Notes: generated by a model not told the origin, from the letters alone. DNA of 64,000 nucleotides from Aegilops tauschii subsp. strangulata (GCF_002575655.3 NC_053035.3:505640601-505704600); one strand, 5' to 3'; counted from the first letter of the stretch, positions 19,504-32,238 are shown. Made by a program: numbers and translations.

Positions 19504-20900
19504 AACAGTGGGGGGAGATGATATTGTGGTGAAAGAATACGCAGTACTATTCAAGTGCGATATTGGTAGCTTCCCTCTTAAGTATCTTGGAATGCCTGTT
19601 AGTTTTACAACGCTTAAAAACTTAGATTGGAAGTTTATTATTGGCAAGTACCTGGAAAAGTTTGATGCCTGGGTAGGAAATGCCGCATCTGTGGGTTGGA
19701 GGCACACCCTTTTAGATTATGTCCTCACTCAAACCTCTCTTTATCATATGTCTATGTGGCTCATGAACAAAACGTTATTGAAAAAGTTGACAAGCACAGT
19801 AGAAAGGTTCTTCTAGCAAGGTTGTAATAAAAAAAGGAGATACTATCTTGTCAAATGGAGGAGAATTTGTAGATCTAAAGATAAAGGAGGGCTGGGGGTT
19901 AAGGACCTCAGAAAACAAAACATCAACTTGATGGTCAAATGGTGGTGGAAGCTTGAGATTCAAAATGGGATTTGACAGGGCATCATCCGTGCTAGATATC
20001 TGGAAGAAAAAAAACTATAGCTTCAGTTGATCCGAGGTGGTCGGATTCCCCCTGTTGGAAAGCTCTTCTGAAAATTAAAGATCTTTACATGGTTGGTAGG
20101 AAAATTAAAATTGAATCTGGGAACATCGCTAGGGTCTAGAAAGACTATGTTAATGGGATGAACCCATTTCAGATTCGATGCCCTATGCTCTTTGACATTT
20201 GTAACTTTCAAGATTGTACTGTGAGTACGTTTGGGTCTGTAGATGTTGCTACCTTTTTTCGAAGGAGGCTCTTTTCTGATATGATTGGGCAGTGGGATTC
20301 AATGTGCAAAATTATCTCTGATATCCACCTATCGGTTACGGTGATCGTGTTTACTAGAGGCTCAACAACAATGGTAAATATACGACAAAGTCTATGTACA
20401 AATGGCTTGAGAGACCCCTTAATGGGTATAACTTCAAATGGATTTGGAAAGCTAGGATGCCTCTCAAGATAAAAAAAAATATGTGGCAGTTGTCACAAGA
20501 TGTTGTACTTACCAGGAAGGTGATGAAGAAGAAAAAGTGGCCCGGTATTCCGTGTTGCTCCTTTTGCAGTGAGTTAGAAACTTCCCAACATTTATGTTTT
20601 ACCTGCCCTGTTGCTAGAAAAACTGTTTGGCGATAGGTTGTAGTTGTTCTGGGAACCGAGAGCTATCCTAATACTTATTGGCAATATTTTGCCTGGTGCC
20701 ACATTTTCCTCCCTGATGAAGAGAAGTTTTATACGGTGGGACTTGCAGCCGTATCGGCTAGCCCATAACCGTGTTACGTTTGAGAAGAAGCAGATTAAAT
20801 CCCCATTTGAGGTCGTTTTCTCCATGTGTTCTCCCTTGTTATATTGAGCAGGTCTACAGCAAGGCGAGGACACGAAGACTCTCCGCATAGGCGTTGAGAT
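19504..20900 (+). pseudogene. LINE ORF2 C-terminal part with zinc-binding RT domain, broken
   Basis: Continues the LINE after the CACTA insert. FPLKYLGMPVSFTTLKNLDW and GGRHTLL-like stretches (about 19570-19720) match the post-RT region, and DKGGLGVKDLRKQNINLMVKWWWK follows near 19880. Near 20430-20630 lies the zf-RVT motif region (WIWKARMPLKIKKNMW, with CCSFCSELETSQHLCFTCP). Several in-frame stops are present. It ends toward the poly-A near 21290. Confidence 0.7.
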
Positions 20901-21304
20901 GGTGAGGGCAAGCGCTATGCATCTTATGAAGCTATGCGATTCAGCCAGACGTCCGATTGAAGCAGAGTAGATGGCGGTCTCTGGGTGTGCTTATTCTAGT
21001 TAGATTGTCTCTTTTGGCTCTTGCTATGAGTCGATTTCTCTGACTATGTGGACTGTTGCACTAGGTCTCCTGCTCTCCTTTTGGTGTTGGAGATGAATAG
21101 GACTAGTTTTGCTGGTTTGTGCTGTTCAGGTTTTCGCCCCATGGCATCCGTTTCGACGGCGGGCAGATGCAGTGAGTTTCCTGACAGTGCTCGAACTCGC
21201 TCTACTTCTTTCCCTCTCCTCAATGCTATTTCTGGAACTGTTGTATTTTCGTTCATTTGCAATGGAAAGGGGTTCGGCCCGGTTCAAAAAAAAAATCAAC
21301 TAAT

Positions 21305-22140
21305 GACTATTATAATGCTTAAACAAACTCAATCACAGTTGGGCACAAAGAGGGTGTACAATAGTGCTAAATTAATCAGGTCACATAGGATAACTGATGA
21401 GGTCCCCGGGCAGCCACATACCTCAAATTCAACTCCCAAGTCCGTGCAATCCATGCACATGGATCATATAGCACGAATTCATCACAATTCAACAGTTCAA
21501 AAATGCAAGAAAGCAAAATAAATCATAGTTCAACAATTCAAATATGACAAAATGAAAATCAAGTCCGAGCGTGACGGATCACCGCTGTAGGCCATCCGTG
21601 TCGTCTGCTTTGTTACAACCATCCCTTCCGTCTACTCTGCCTCCATCCGTGTCGCCTGCTCCACTGGTGACATCGCCGCTCTCGCCGTCTTATACTTCCT
21701 TCGTTCGTTGATCTCCTTCTTCTCCCTGACAAGACATATCTTTCTCATCCTAGAGGCTTGTGTCTGCCAACATTATCCTTGAATCCCTCGTGTCTCGAGC
21801 AAGTTGTAACATCTCCTTCTCAATCTCTATTGATCCGAAAGTCTGGGCCTTCTCGATCTCCCATGTAAGCGGGAGGAGGGCGGTGGGTTTGGTGGACTTG
21901 TTCATTTTGGTGCGATTTGCAGTGTGTCTGGCCAGTCCTGCCCGAGTGTCAGATGCACCCGGGACTCCCGATTCCCGCCCCAGATTTGGGCTAGATATGA
22001 GGGGTGCCCGGTCAGCCCGGGTGTATAGGGCCAGTATGAGGCATCCGTCTGGGTTGGCTTTTCTTGATTGGTCAGTGACTGGGCCATCCGCCCGGGTGTA
22101 TATGGGGGTTTGGGGCACCCGACTATAGATGCTCTAAGAG
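21305..22140 (-). pseudogene. Harbinger ORF1-type relic
   Basis: On the minus strand the frame at about 21850-21760 reads EIEKAQTFGSIEIEKEMLQLARDTRDSRIMLAD, closely resembling the C-terminal coiled region of the ORF1 at 50676-52462 (ELEKAKTFGENELEKERMQ). Toward 22136 the sequence ends in the reverse of TTAGAGCATCTATAGTCGGG, the same type of terminus as 50,334. The SANT region is not recognisable. This is a rearranged, internally deleted copy. Confidence 0.6.
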
Positions 22141-22600
22141 GTAGTAACATTTATTGCCTAGGGTAGGCCATGCTGAGAAAAGAGGAGTACATTGATTTTT
22201 TTTTGCGGGTGGATGAAAAATATGATTCCGTGGATTGGTAAAATCCCTTGAGGGGTTGGTAAAAATATTATTGCGGGTGTCTGGGAGTAATTTTTTTCAA
22301 GGGTTGGTAAAATCCCTTTGCATTCTTCGGAATGCTCGTGGATTCACTAATGCTGAGAAGCGGACCATTATTGCATATGATTCCGTAGGAGAGAGGATTA
22401 AGAAAAAGATGAAAGGATGAAAATGTCGAATTCTCTCTATTGGAGATATAGATATACTGATAAATGCCTCCTTGGGTAGTGTGTCATTCCGCCGCCTCGG
22501 GAGCATGCCAATCATGTAGATGCTCTAAAAGGTAAGTATCACTTGATGAACTAGCCTACACTTTCTTTATCAACGGATAGTGGCGGATCGATTTGAAATA
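22141..22600. other. No gene seen
   Basis: Mixed repeat-derived sequence in which TTGGTAAAATCCCTT recurs (22237, 22303). A second GTAGATGCTCTAAAAGG occurs at about 22517, suggesting another eroded Harbinger end. No coding region is supported. Confidence 0.4.
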
Positions 22601-23036
22601 ATGAAAAATTGTATGTTGTGCAAGTGCTTCTGGAACATGGAAACGGTGAAGGTAATTGCCAGAGAGTACTTAGGCACTTATTTGCAGAACAAACTCTGAC
22701 TCGATGGGAACTGGAGCTAGGGTATCTCATCTCAGGCAGAGTTTAGTCAATGTAAATCACATTTCTCAAAGTTATTTGTGAGAAATGTAAAAAATGGCGA
22801 AGAATGATAAACTGACTCATGATAATTTGATAACAGGGGATGGACTGGGAATGAACAATGCATTTTATTTTTGTTCTGAAAAAGAAATTGCAGATCACTT
22901 GTTATTTAGCTACTCCTTTGCTAAGTTTATTTGGCAAGTTATATGTGTGTTGCTGGATTTTTCGGAGGACCCTACTGGAACAAAGGATCTATTTGGAGGA
23001 TGGATCTCTTTGTTCCTAGCAAGGCAGCATCGAATC
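22600..23036 (+). pseudogene. LINE ORF2 3' fragment (zf-RVT region)
   Basis: The frame near 22794-23036 reads KLTHDNLITGDGLGMNNAFYFCSEKEIADHLLFSYSFAKFIWQVI. This matches the terminal zinc-binding domain typical of plant LINE ORF2, in which a Cys pair and HLLF are followed by a W. One cysteine of the usual pair is replaced (FYFC). It is a separate fragment from the LINE at 17100-21294. Confidence 0.65.
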
Positions 23037-23330
23037 GATTTAAAAAAAAAGTTGATCGATTTTGAGAAAGGTTTACAAATTTGAGAAAAGTTCATCAATT
23101 TTGAAAAAAATTCAATGAATTTGCAAAATGTTCATTTTAAAAAAATCAAGAATTTGAGAAAACGTTAATGGATTTTAATAAAAAGTTCATCGATTTTGAA
23201 GAGAAAGTGCATCAATTTTGAAAAACAATCACAAAATCCAAAAAAGCCCGCTCATTTATAAAAATAATATATAAAAAATCAAACAAAACCTTAAAAAGGA
23301 AACAGAAAAAGAAAAAACAGAAGAAGAATG
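23037..23330. repeat. A-rich degenerate TTGAAAAA/GTTCAT repeat
   Basis: Loose tandem runs of AATTTGAGAAAA and GTTCATCAATTTTG, similar in texture to the interior of the two Helitrons in this window. No gene is seen. Confidence 0.5.
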
Positions 23331-23928
23331 AAGAAAAGACAGAAAAAGAGGAAACAAATCAGATCAAGTGAGGTGGCTACTGCGGCATACAAAGAAACTG
23401 CAGGTCGCCGGTTTGAATCACACAACGCTCGCTCGCCCAGAGCAGACAGAAGGAGGTGGCGCCTCGCGTTAATACTATTGGGCCGGCCAGTAGTAGCCTC
23501 AGGGTCGTTCGTTTGTTTTTTCTTTGTTTTTTTTTTACTTTTGTGTTGAAGATTTAACACTTAATATCAAGCCCCTCAGGGAGAAAATTGGTCATTATTT
23601 ACGCCAAATTTATCTTATTCAGATTAACACTTAATATTCATCATTGTGTACGCCTAAATTAGGCCCCTCTCTCAAACACACATTTAGCCTCCTCTTAATT
23701 TGTGTTGAAGATTCGCCACTGGTAGGATGGATGCATGTGTGTAATGTATGGTTAGGCCTCCGGCCCCCATGATTATGTAACAGTTGGTTCATGTAATGAA
23801 TAAATTCTCGCGATGTTGCCTTGGAGAGGTGTGCCGGTTCATGTGTACGTCTTTTTTGTATAGTGAAAGCTAAAACTAGCTACTAAATTGCATCATACAG
23901 CAAGCGTGCGTTGACATGTAAGTATATA
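23331..23928. other. No gene seen; unclassified repeat sequence
   Basis: Contains a possible Pol III B-box-like GGTTTGAATC (23409-23418), short repeats of AACACTTAATAT (23562, 23625), and sequence resembling a transcript end near 23700-23870. Nothing is firm enough to name. Confidence 0.35.
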
Positions 23929-25066
23929 CTACCACATATGCCCGTGCGTTGCAACGGGAGAAAAAATAACATGCATTTAAAGTTAGTAAGAATTATATGT
24001 GCAAACAAAATCCCATGTGCACGTGGAAAAGGAACATCTAGCTTCTCGGTTTCGCCGCGTGTGAAATAATCAATCTGCTATTCTTCCATTTATTGATGGA
24101 GGGCATTTAAGAGTTTTGTTACGTCATCGTACGCCGGAGAAGGCCCATGAATTATTCAATCTAGTTTTCCACTCAATCGAGGAGACTCTAAGATATGAAT
24201 TTTCTGAATATAGGAAACATGAACCATTTTAAAAATCCTAAACAGGTTTCTGAAAATTATGTAACTTTTAGAAAAACGCGAACAAAATTTTAAAGAAGGA
24301 CATCTTTTAAAACTCACGGACATTTTCTTAAAACACCATTTTTTTATAAAAACATGGACATTATTTATATTTTTGAACATTTTTTTCTAAATGGGGACAT
24401 ATGTTGAAAATTCATAACAATTTTTAAAAATGTTTATATTTTTGTACGCGAACATTATTTTGAATCGTGAAAATTTCACTAAACCAAGAATATTTTTTGA
24501 ATTTGGATCATTTTTTGAAACGCAATTTATTTTTAAAAATCTCGAACAATTTTTAAAAACAATAATTTTTTTCAAAAATGGGAAACTTTTTTCAAGTCCG
24601 AATAATTTTCAAAATAGCAACAAAATTTTGGAATTCAGCAAAATTTCCAAAACTTTATTATTTTATTTCGAAATTCTAAAGAATTTTGAATTTACGAAAT
24701 AAATTCTGTAATAACAATAAACTTGGAAGGAAAAAAGGAGATAGGGAAAAGAGAATAAAACAAAAGTAAAATACAAAAACAGAGAAAAATGGGCAAATGC
24801 ATTATTGGTTGTCCGGTGTGAAGCTCCGACTATTTGCCGCCCTGTGCGGAAAATAGAATTTTCCAAGCTGCGTAAGCAGAAAAATTAGTGGCCAAGCTTC
24901 ACTGGGCCACAACAAGCGGCCCACGTACGAAATTCTGGAATAGTCGTTTTTTCTAGCACACGAATGCATAAGAATTTAATACCATCTCAGATAGAAAAAA
25001 AATTATTTTCGATGATGAACGGATGAAAAAGTTGGCGAAACACACCTTCCTTTATTAGTAAGTAGA
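23929..25066 (-). mobile_element. Non-autonomous Helitron (minus orientation)
   Basis: Read on the minus strand, the 5' end is TCTACTTACTAATAAAGG preceded by A. The 3' end has the palindromic CCCGTTGCAACG, then CACGGGCATATG and a terminal GTAG followed by T. Grass Helitrons begin with TCT(A/C)TA-type sequence, carry a CGTTGCAA-GCACGG hairpin about 10 bp before CTAG, and insert between A and T. The CTAG is changed to GTAG here. The interior is A/T-rich with repeated TTTTGAACATTTTT-like units and no gene. It belongs to the same family as 53117-54160. Confidence 0.75.
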
Positions 25067-25105
25067 TATAGGTATAGGTATAAGTATAGATATAGAGGTA
25101 TAGAC
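25067..25105. repeat. (TATAGG)n-like microsatellite next to the Helitron 5' end
   Basis: A run of TATAGG, TATAAG and TATAGA units directly abuts the Helitron 5' terminus. Confidence 0.7.
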
Positions 25106-25372
25106 TGTTGCCGGCTTATTTTGTTCTCCGACATTTTACGCATGCAATCGTGCTCTAAAAGTGGAGCATACCATTTTTCGGGAAGAGAAAAAAATCTTTG
25201 ACTTCTGTAGATACACACAACCATCTACAAAGCGGACACTCAAACCGTCTGCATACGTTCAGGTCGTGTTGTTCGAACAGCGGAAGCCATTGAAAGCGGG
25301 ACTGTGTCGGTCCGTGGTGCGGTCTCGACGTACATTCTCCCCCCAAACAAAATACAAATGCGGGGAGCTTTG
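25106..25372. other. Pre-insertion sequence interrupted by Copia element A
   Basis: This flank ends GGGGAGCTTTG and continues after the retrotransposon at 47794 (CTTTGCGGGAGCCCGG). Together the two flanks look like a Harbinger-derived sequence. No gene is seen. Confidence 0.5.
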
Positions 25373-27134
25373 TGTTGGGGAACGTAGCATGCAATTTCAA
25401 AAAATTTCTACGTCCACACAAGATCTATCTAGGAGATGCATAGCAACAAGAGGGAGAGAGTGTGTCCACGTACCTCGTAGACCGAAAGCGGAAGCGTTTG
25501 ACAACACGGTTGATGTAGTCGAACTTCTTCTCGTTCCGACCGATCAAGCACCGAACGTACGACACCTCCGAGTTCTGCACACGTTCAGCTCGATGACGTC
25601 CCTCGAACTCTTGATCCAGCAAAGTGTCGAGGGAGAGTTCCGTCAGCACGATGGCGTGATGACGATGATGGTGAAGTGATCCACGCAGGGCTTCGCCTAA
25701 GCACTACGAAGATATGACCGAAGGCATAAACTGTGGAGGGGGGCGCCGCACACGGCTAACAATTGTTGGTGTGTGTTCTAGGCTCCCCCTCCCCATGTGT
25801 ATATAGGTGGGAGAGGGAGGAGAGCAGCCTTGGGGCGCCCCAAGTAGGAGGAATCCTACTTGGGGGCCTCCTCCAATTCGGCCTCCCCCTTTCCTTATCT
25901 CCGGAGGTGGGAAGGAAAGAGGGGAGAGGGGAAAGGAAGGGGCAATCCTATTCCCTCTATTTCCTTTCCTCCTCCCCTTTTCCTTTCTCCACTTAGATCG
26001 GCCCATATGGGGGCGCACTAGCCCACAAGGGGGCTGGTCTGTCCCGCCCTAGGCCCAATAAGGCCCATATCTTTGCCGGGGGGTGCCCGGAACCCCTTCC
26101 GGTGACCCGATACGTACCCGGTACCCCCGGAACACTTCTGGTGTCCGAATACTATCGTCCTATATATGAATCTTTACCTCTCGACCATTTCGAGACTCCT
26201 CGTCATGTCGTTGATCTCATCCGGGACTCCGAACAACATTCGGTCACCAAATCACATAACTCATATAATACAAAATCATCATCGAACGTTAAGCGTGCGG
26301 ACCCTACGAGTTCGAGAACTATGTAGACATGACCGAGACACCTCTTCGGTCAATAACCAACAGCGAGACCTGGATGCTCATACTGGTTCCCACATATTCT
26401 ATGAAGATCTTTATTGGTCGTACCGTAATGACAACATACGTTATTCCCTTTGTCATCGGTATGTTACTTGCCCGAGATTCGATCGTCAGTATCTTCATAC
26501 CTAGTTCAATCTCGTTACCGGCAAGTCTCTTTACTCGTTCTGTAATGCATCATCCCGCAACTAACTCATTAGTCACATTGCTTGCAAGGCTTATTATGAT
26601 GTGCATTACTGAGAGGGCCCAGAGATACCTCTCCGATACTCAGAGTGACAAATCATAATCCCGATCTATCCCAACCCAACAAATACCTTCGGAGATACCT
26701 GTAGAGCATTTTTATAATCACCCAGTTACGTTGTGACGTTTGATAGCACACAAGGCATTCCTCCGGTATTCGGGAGTTGCATAATCTCATAGTCAAAGGA
26801 ATATGTATATGACATGAAGAAAGCTATAGCAATAAAACTGAATGATCATTATGCCAAGTTAACGGATGGGTCTTGTCCATAACATCATTCTCCTAATGAT
26901 GTGACCCTGTTCATCAAATGACAACACATGTGTATGGTTAGGAAACTTAACCATCTTTGATTAACGAGCTAGTCTAGTAGAGGCTTACTAGGGACACAGT
27001 GTTTTGTCTATGTATCCACACATGTATCATGTTTCCGGTTAATACAATTCTAGCATGAATAATAAACATTTATCATGATATAAGGAAATATAAAATAACT
27101 ACTTTATTATTGCCTCTAGGGCATATTTTCTTCA
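25373..27134 (-). repeat. 3' LTR of Copia A (1,762 bp)
   Basis: It runs from TGTTGGGGAACG at left to TTTTCTTCA at right (minus-strand start TGAAGAAAATATGCCCTAG). A likely TATA box in minus-strand sense (CCTATATACACA) lies at about 25795-25807. It matches the right LTR throughout and supplies the empty site for the CACTA at 33316: GGTATGTTACTTGCCC is uninterrupted at 26459-26474. Confidence 0.9.
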
Positions 27135-27146
27135 GTCTCCCACTTG
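27135..27146 (-). promoter_or_regulatory. Polypurine tract of Copia A
   Basis: Minus-strand AAGTGGGAGAC lies directly next to the 3' LTR, where plus-strand DNA priming occurs in Copia elements. Confidence 0.7.
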
Positions 27147-29951
27147 CACTAGAGTCAATAATCTAGATCACATCGCCATGTGATTTAACACCAATAGTTC
27201 ACATCACCATGTGATTAAAACCCATATAGTTCACATCGCCATGTGACCAACACCCAAAGGGTTTACTAGAGCCATTAATCTAGTTAACATCGCCATGTGA
27301 TTAACACCCAAAGAGTATTAAGGTGTGATCATGTTTTGCTTGAGAGAGAGGTTTAGTTAACGGTCTACCACATTCAGATCCGTATATATTTTGCAAATTT
27401 CTTTGTCTACAATGCTCTGCATGGAGCTACTCCAGCTAATTGCTCCCACTTTCAATATGTATCCAGATTGAGACTCAGAGTCATCTGGATCAGTGTCAAA
27501 GCTTGCATCGACGTAACCCTTTACGACGAACTATTTGTCACTTCCATAACCGAGAAACATTTCCTTAGTCCTCTTTAGGTACCTAAGTATAATTTTGACC
27601 GCTGTCTAGTGATCTACTCCTGGATCACTATTGTATCCCCTTGCCAAACTCATGGCAAGGTACACAATAGGTCTGGTATACAACACGGCATACTTTATAG
27701 AACCTATGGCTGAGGCATAGGGAATGACTTTCATTCTCTTTCTATCTTCTGTCGTGGTCGGGTTTGAGTCTTACTCAACTTTATACCTTGCAATACAGGC
27801 AAGAACTCCTTCTTTGACTGTTCCATTTTGAACTACTTCAAAATCTTGTCAAGGTATGTACTCATTGAAAAATCTTATTAAGCGTCTTGATCTATCTCTA
27901 TAGATCTTAATGCCCAATATGTAAGCAGCTTCACCGAGGTCTTTCTTTGAAAAACTCATTTCAAACACTCCTTTATGCTTTCCAGAAAATTCTACATCAT
28001 TTTCGATCAGCAATATGTCATTCACATATACTTATCAGAAAGGCTGTAGTGCTCACACTCACTTTCTTGTAAATACAGGCTTCACCGCAAGTCTGTATAA
28101 AACTATATACTTTGATCAACTCATCAAAGCGTATATTCCAACTCCAAGATGCTTGCACCAGTCCATAGATGGATCGCTGGAGCTTGCACACTTTGTTAGC
28201 ACCTTGAGGATCGACAAAACCTTCTGGTTGCATCATATACAACTCTTCTTTAATAAATCCTTTAAGGAATGCAGTTTTGACATCCATTTGCCAGATTTCA
28301 TAAAATGCGGCAATTGCTAACATGATTCGGACAGACTTAAACATCGATACGAGTGAGCAAATCTCATTGTAGTCAACACCTTGAACTTGTCGAAAAGCCT
28401 TTTTGCAACAATTCGAGCTTTGTAGATAGTAACACTACCATCAGCGTCCGTCTTCCTCTTGAAAATCCATTTATTCTCAATGGCTTGCCGATCATCGGGC
28501 AAGTCAACCAAAGTCCATACTTTGTTCTCATACATGGATCCTATCTCAGATTTCATGGCCTCAAGCCATTTTGCGGAATCTGGGCTCATCATCGCTTCCT
28601 CATTGTTCGTAGGTTCGTCATGGTCTAGTAACATGACTTCCAGAACTGGATTACCGTACCACTCTAGTGCGGAACTTTCTCTAGTTGACCTACGAGGTTT
28701 GGTAGTAATTTGATCTGAAGTTTCATGATCATTATCATTAGCTTCCTCTCTAGTTGGTGTAGGCATCACGAGACCAGATTTCTCTGATGAGCTACTTTCC
28801 AATTTGAGAGAGGGTACAATTACCTCATCAAGTTCTACTTTCCTCCCACTCACTTCTTTCGGGAGAAGCTGATCCATTCTTAGAAACAAAAATCTTGCCT
28901 TCGGATCTGTGATAGAAGGTGTACCCAACAATTTTTTTGGGTACCTATGAAGACGCACTTCTCCGATTTTGGATTTGAGCTTATCAGGCTGAAGCTTTTT
29001 CACATAAGCATCACAACCCCAAACTTTAAGAAACGATAGCTTAGGTTTCTTGCCAAACCATAGTTCATACGGTGTCGTCTCAACGGATTTAGATGGTGCC
29101 CTATTTAATGTGAATGTAGTTGTCTCTAATGCATAACCCCAAAATGATAGCGGTAAATCGGTAAGACACGTCATAGATCGCACCATATCTAATAAAGTAC
29201 GGTTATGACGTTCGGACACACCGTTACGTTGTGGTATTCCAGGTGGCGTTAGTTGTGAAGCTATTCCACATTTTTTTAAATGAAGGCCAAACTCGTAACT
29301 CAAATATTCGCCTCCGCGATCAGATCGTAGAAACTTTATTTTCTTGTTACAATGATTCTCCACTTCACTCTGAAATTCTTTGAACTTTTCAAATGTTTCA
29401 GACTTGTGTTTCATCAAGTAGATATACCCATATCTGCTCAAATCATCTGTGAAGGTCAGAAAACAACGATACCCGCCGTGAGCCTCAACACTCATGGGAC
29501 CGCATACATTGGTATGTATTATTTCCAATAAGTCAGTGACCCGCTCCATTGTTCTGGAGAACGGAGTCTTAGTCATCTTGCCCATAAGGCATGGTTCGCA
29601 AGCATCAAATGATTCATAATCAAATGATTCCAAAAATCCATCCGCATGGAGTTTCTTTATGCGCTTTACACCAATATGACCTAAATGGCAGTGCCACAAA
29701 TATGTTGCACTATCATTACCAACTTTGCATTTTTTGGCATCAATATTATGAATATGTGTATCACTACGATCGAGATTCAATAAACCATTCACATTGGGTG
29801 TATGACCATTGAAGGTTTTATTCATGTAAACAGAATAACAATTATTCTCTGACTTAAATGAATAATTGTATTGCAATAAACATGATCTAATCATATTCAT
29901 GCTCAACGCAAACACCAAATAACATTTATTTAGGTTCAACACTAATCCCAA
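27147..29951 (-). pseudogene. Copia A pol region: integrase, reverse transcriptase, RNase H, broken
   Basis: On the minus strand the longest frame (29951-28317) has the integrase zinc-binding HHCC region (CHLGHIGVKR... ACEPCLMGK), the catalytic core, and GKKPKLSFLKVWGCDAYVK. The first catalytic Asp is Asn here (HTNVCGP); Copia B keeps Asp. Five residues are inserted before ACEPC by a short repeat. The reading shifts inside the reverse transcriptase. DVKTAFLKGFIKEELYMMQPEGF then follows at about 28290-28230, and the catalytic YVDD box reads VND after a stop near 28018. Further left, RNase H-like sequence (GYVDASFDTDPDD) is interrupted by many stops. The region is inactive. Confidence 0.85.
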
Positions 29952-30900
29952 AAGTAGAGGGAGTGTGCGATGGTGATCGTATCAACCTTGGAATCAATTC
30001 CAACACACATCGTCACTTCGCCCATAACTAGTCTCTGTTCATTCTTCAACTCCTGTTTTGAGTTACTAATCTTAGCAACTGAACCGGTATCAAATACCCA
30101 AGGGTTACTATGAACACTAGTAAAGTACACATCAATAACATGTATATCACATATACCTTTGTTCACTTTGCTATCCTTCTTATCCGCCAAGTATTTGGGG
30201 TAGTTCCGCTTCCGGTGACCATTTCTTTTGCAGTAGAAGCACTCAGTTTCAGGCTTGGGTTCAGCTTTGGGCTTTTTCACGGGAGTGGCAACTTGCTTGC
30301 CATTCTTCTTGAAGTTCCCTTTCTTTCCCTTTGCCCTTTTCTTGATACTAGTGGTCTTGTTAACCATCAACACTTGATGCTCTTTCTTGATTTCTACCTT
30401 CGCCGATTTCAACATCGCGAAGAGCTCGGGAATCGTTTTCGTCATCCCTTGCATATTATAGTTCATCATGAAGTTCTAGTAACTTGGTGATAGTGACTAG
30501 AGAACTCTGTCAATCACTATCTTATTTGAAATATTAACTCCCACTTGATTCAAGCGATTGTAGTACTCAGACATTCTAAGCACATGCTCACTGGTTGAGC
30601 TATTCTTCTCCATCTTGTAGGCAAAGTACTTGTCAGAGGTATCATACCTCTCGACACGGGCATGAGACTGAAATACCAATTTCATCTCTTGGAACATCTC
30701 ATATGCTCCGTGGTGTTTAAAACGTTTTTGAAGTCCTGATTCTGAGCCGTAAAGCATGGTGCACTAAACTATCAAGTAGTCAACATACCGAGGTTTGTCA
30801 AACGTTCATAACGTCTGCATCTGCTCCTGCAATAGGTCTATCACCTAGGGGTACATCAAGGACATAATTCTTCTATGCAGCAATGAGGATAATCCTCAGA
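29942..30900 (-). pseudogene. Copia A gag and protease remnant
   Basis: The minus-strand frame at 30757-30497 carries Gag (FQEMKLVFQSHARVERYDTSDKY). The frame at 30469-29942 continues with the basic linker and a zinc knuckle CFYCKRNGHRKRNYPKY. The last cysteine of the CCHC knuckle is Tyr, although it is Cys in Copia B. The protease active-site region WVFDTGS follows. In-frame stops separate the pieces, and the Gag N-terminus near 30900 is decayed. Confidence 0.8.
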
Positions 30901-32221
30901 TCACGGACCAAGTCCGCATCATTGCTACTACCATCTTTCAACTTATTTTTTCTCTAGGAACATATCAAAAAATAAATAGGGAGCTACGTCGCGAGTTATT
31001 GATCTACGACATAATTTGCAAATACTATCAAAACTAAGTTCATGATAAATTAAAGTTCAATTAATCATATTACTTAAGAACTCCCACTTAGATAGACATC
31101 CTCGAGTCATCTAAATGATCACGTGATCCAAATCAACTAAACCATGTCCGATCATCACGTGAGATGGAGTAGTCATCAATGGTGAACATCTCTATGTTGA
31201 TCATATCTACTATATGATTCACGTTCGACCTTTCGGTCTCCAGTGTTCCGAGGCCATGTCTGTACATGCTAGGCTCATCAAGTTTAACCCGAGTATTCCG
31301 AATGTGCAAAACTGTCTTGCATCGTTGTATGTGAACGTAGAGCTTATCACACCCGATCATGACGTGGTGTCTCGGCACGATGAACTGTCACAATGGTGCA
31401 TACTCAGGGAGAACACCTATACCTTGAAATTTTAGTGAGGGTTCATCTTATAATGCTACCGCCGTACTAAGCAAAATAAGATGCATAAAAGATAAACATC
31501 ACATGCAATCAAAATATGTGACATGATATGACCATCATCATCTTGTGCCTTTGATCTCCATCTCCAAAGCACTGTCATGATTTCATCATCACCGGCTTGA
31601 CACCTTGATCTCCATCGTGGTGTCATTGTCGTCTCACCAACTATTGCTTCTACAACTATCGCTAACGCATAGTGATAAAGTAAAGCAATTACATGGTGTT
31701 TGCATTTCATACAATAAAGCGACAACCATAAGGCTCCTGCCAGTTGCCGATAACTTTTACAAAAACATGGTCATCTCATACAATGACGTATATCACATCA
31801 TGTCTTGGCCATATTACATCATAACATGCCCTGCAAAAACAAGTTAGACGTCCTCTACTTTGTTGTTGCAAGTTTTACGTGGCTGCTACGGGCTTCTAGT
31901 AAGAACCAATCTTACCTACGCATCAAAACCAAAATGGTGTTTCATCAAGTTTGCTGTTTTAACCTTCAACAAGGACCGGCCGTAGTCAAATTCGATTCAA
32001 CTAAAGTTGGAGAAACAGACACCCGCCAACCACCTTTATGCAAAACAAGTTGCATGTCTGTCGGTGGAACCGGTCTCATGAACGTGGTTATGTAAGGTTG
32101 GTCCAGGCCGCTTCATCCAACAATACCGTCGAATCAAAATAAGACGTTGGTGGTAAGCAGTATGACTATCACCGCCCACAACTCTTTGTGTTCTACTCGT
32201 GCATATCATCTACGCATAGAC
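30901..32221. other. Copia A 5' untranslated leader
   Basis: Leader between the primer-binding site and gag. It aligns along its length with 62605-63825 of Copia B. No gene is seen; ORFs here are not shared between the two copies. Confidence 0.7.
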
Positions 32222-32238
32222 CTAGCTCGGATGCCACT
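32222..32238 (-). promoter_or_regulatory. Primer-binding site of Copia A (degenerate)
   Basis: Minus-strand TGGCATCCGAGCTAGG follows the 5' LTR. It matches the initiator-Met tRNA primer site (TGGTATCAGAGC) imperfectly. Confidence 0.75.

Larger units (their letters stand above)
17100..21294 (+). mobile_element. 5'-truncated LINE (non-LTR retrotransposon) with target duplication and poly-A
   Basis: The insertion is bounded by the 10-bp direct repeat ATCAACTAAT (17090-17099 and 21295-21304) and ends in a run of A (from about 21286) at its 3' end. It encodes C-terminal parts of a plant LINE ORF2; the endonuclease is missing, so it is 5' truncated. A CACTA element (18012-19500) splits it. Without that insert it is about 2.7 kb. 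It lies in the promoter of the CAP gene. Confidence 0.85.

Noticed and set aside
23401..23420. SINE or tRNA B-box GGTTTGAATC
   Set aside because: A convincing A-box at the right distance is not seen, so the match may be chance.
25704..26052. ORFs within the Copia LTR (also 32644-32958)
   Set aside because: LTR U3/R regions are non-coding; the same frames are altered in the sister LTR.
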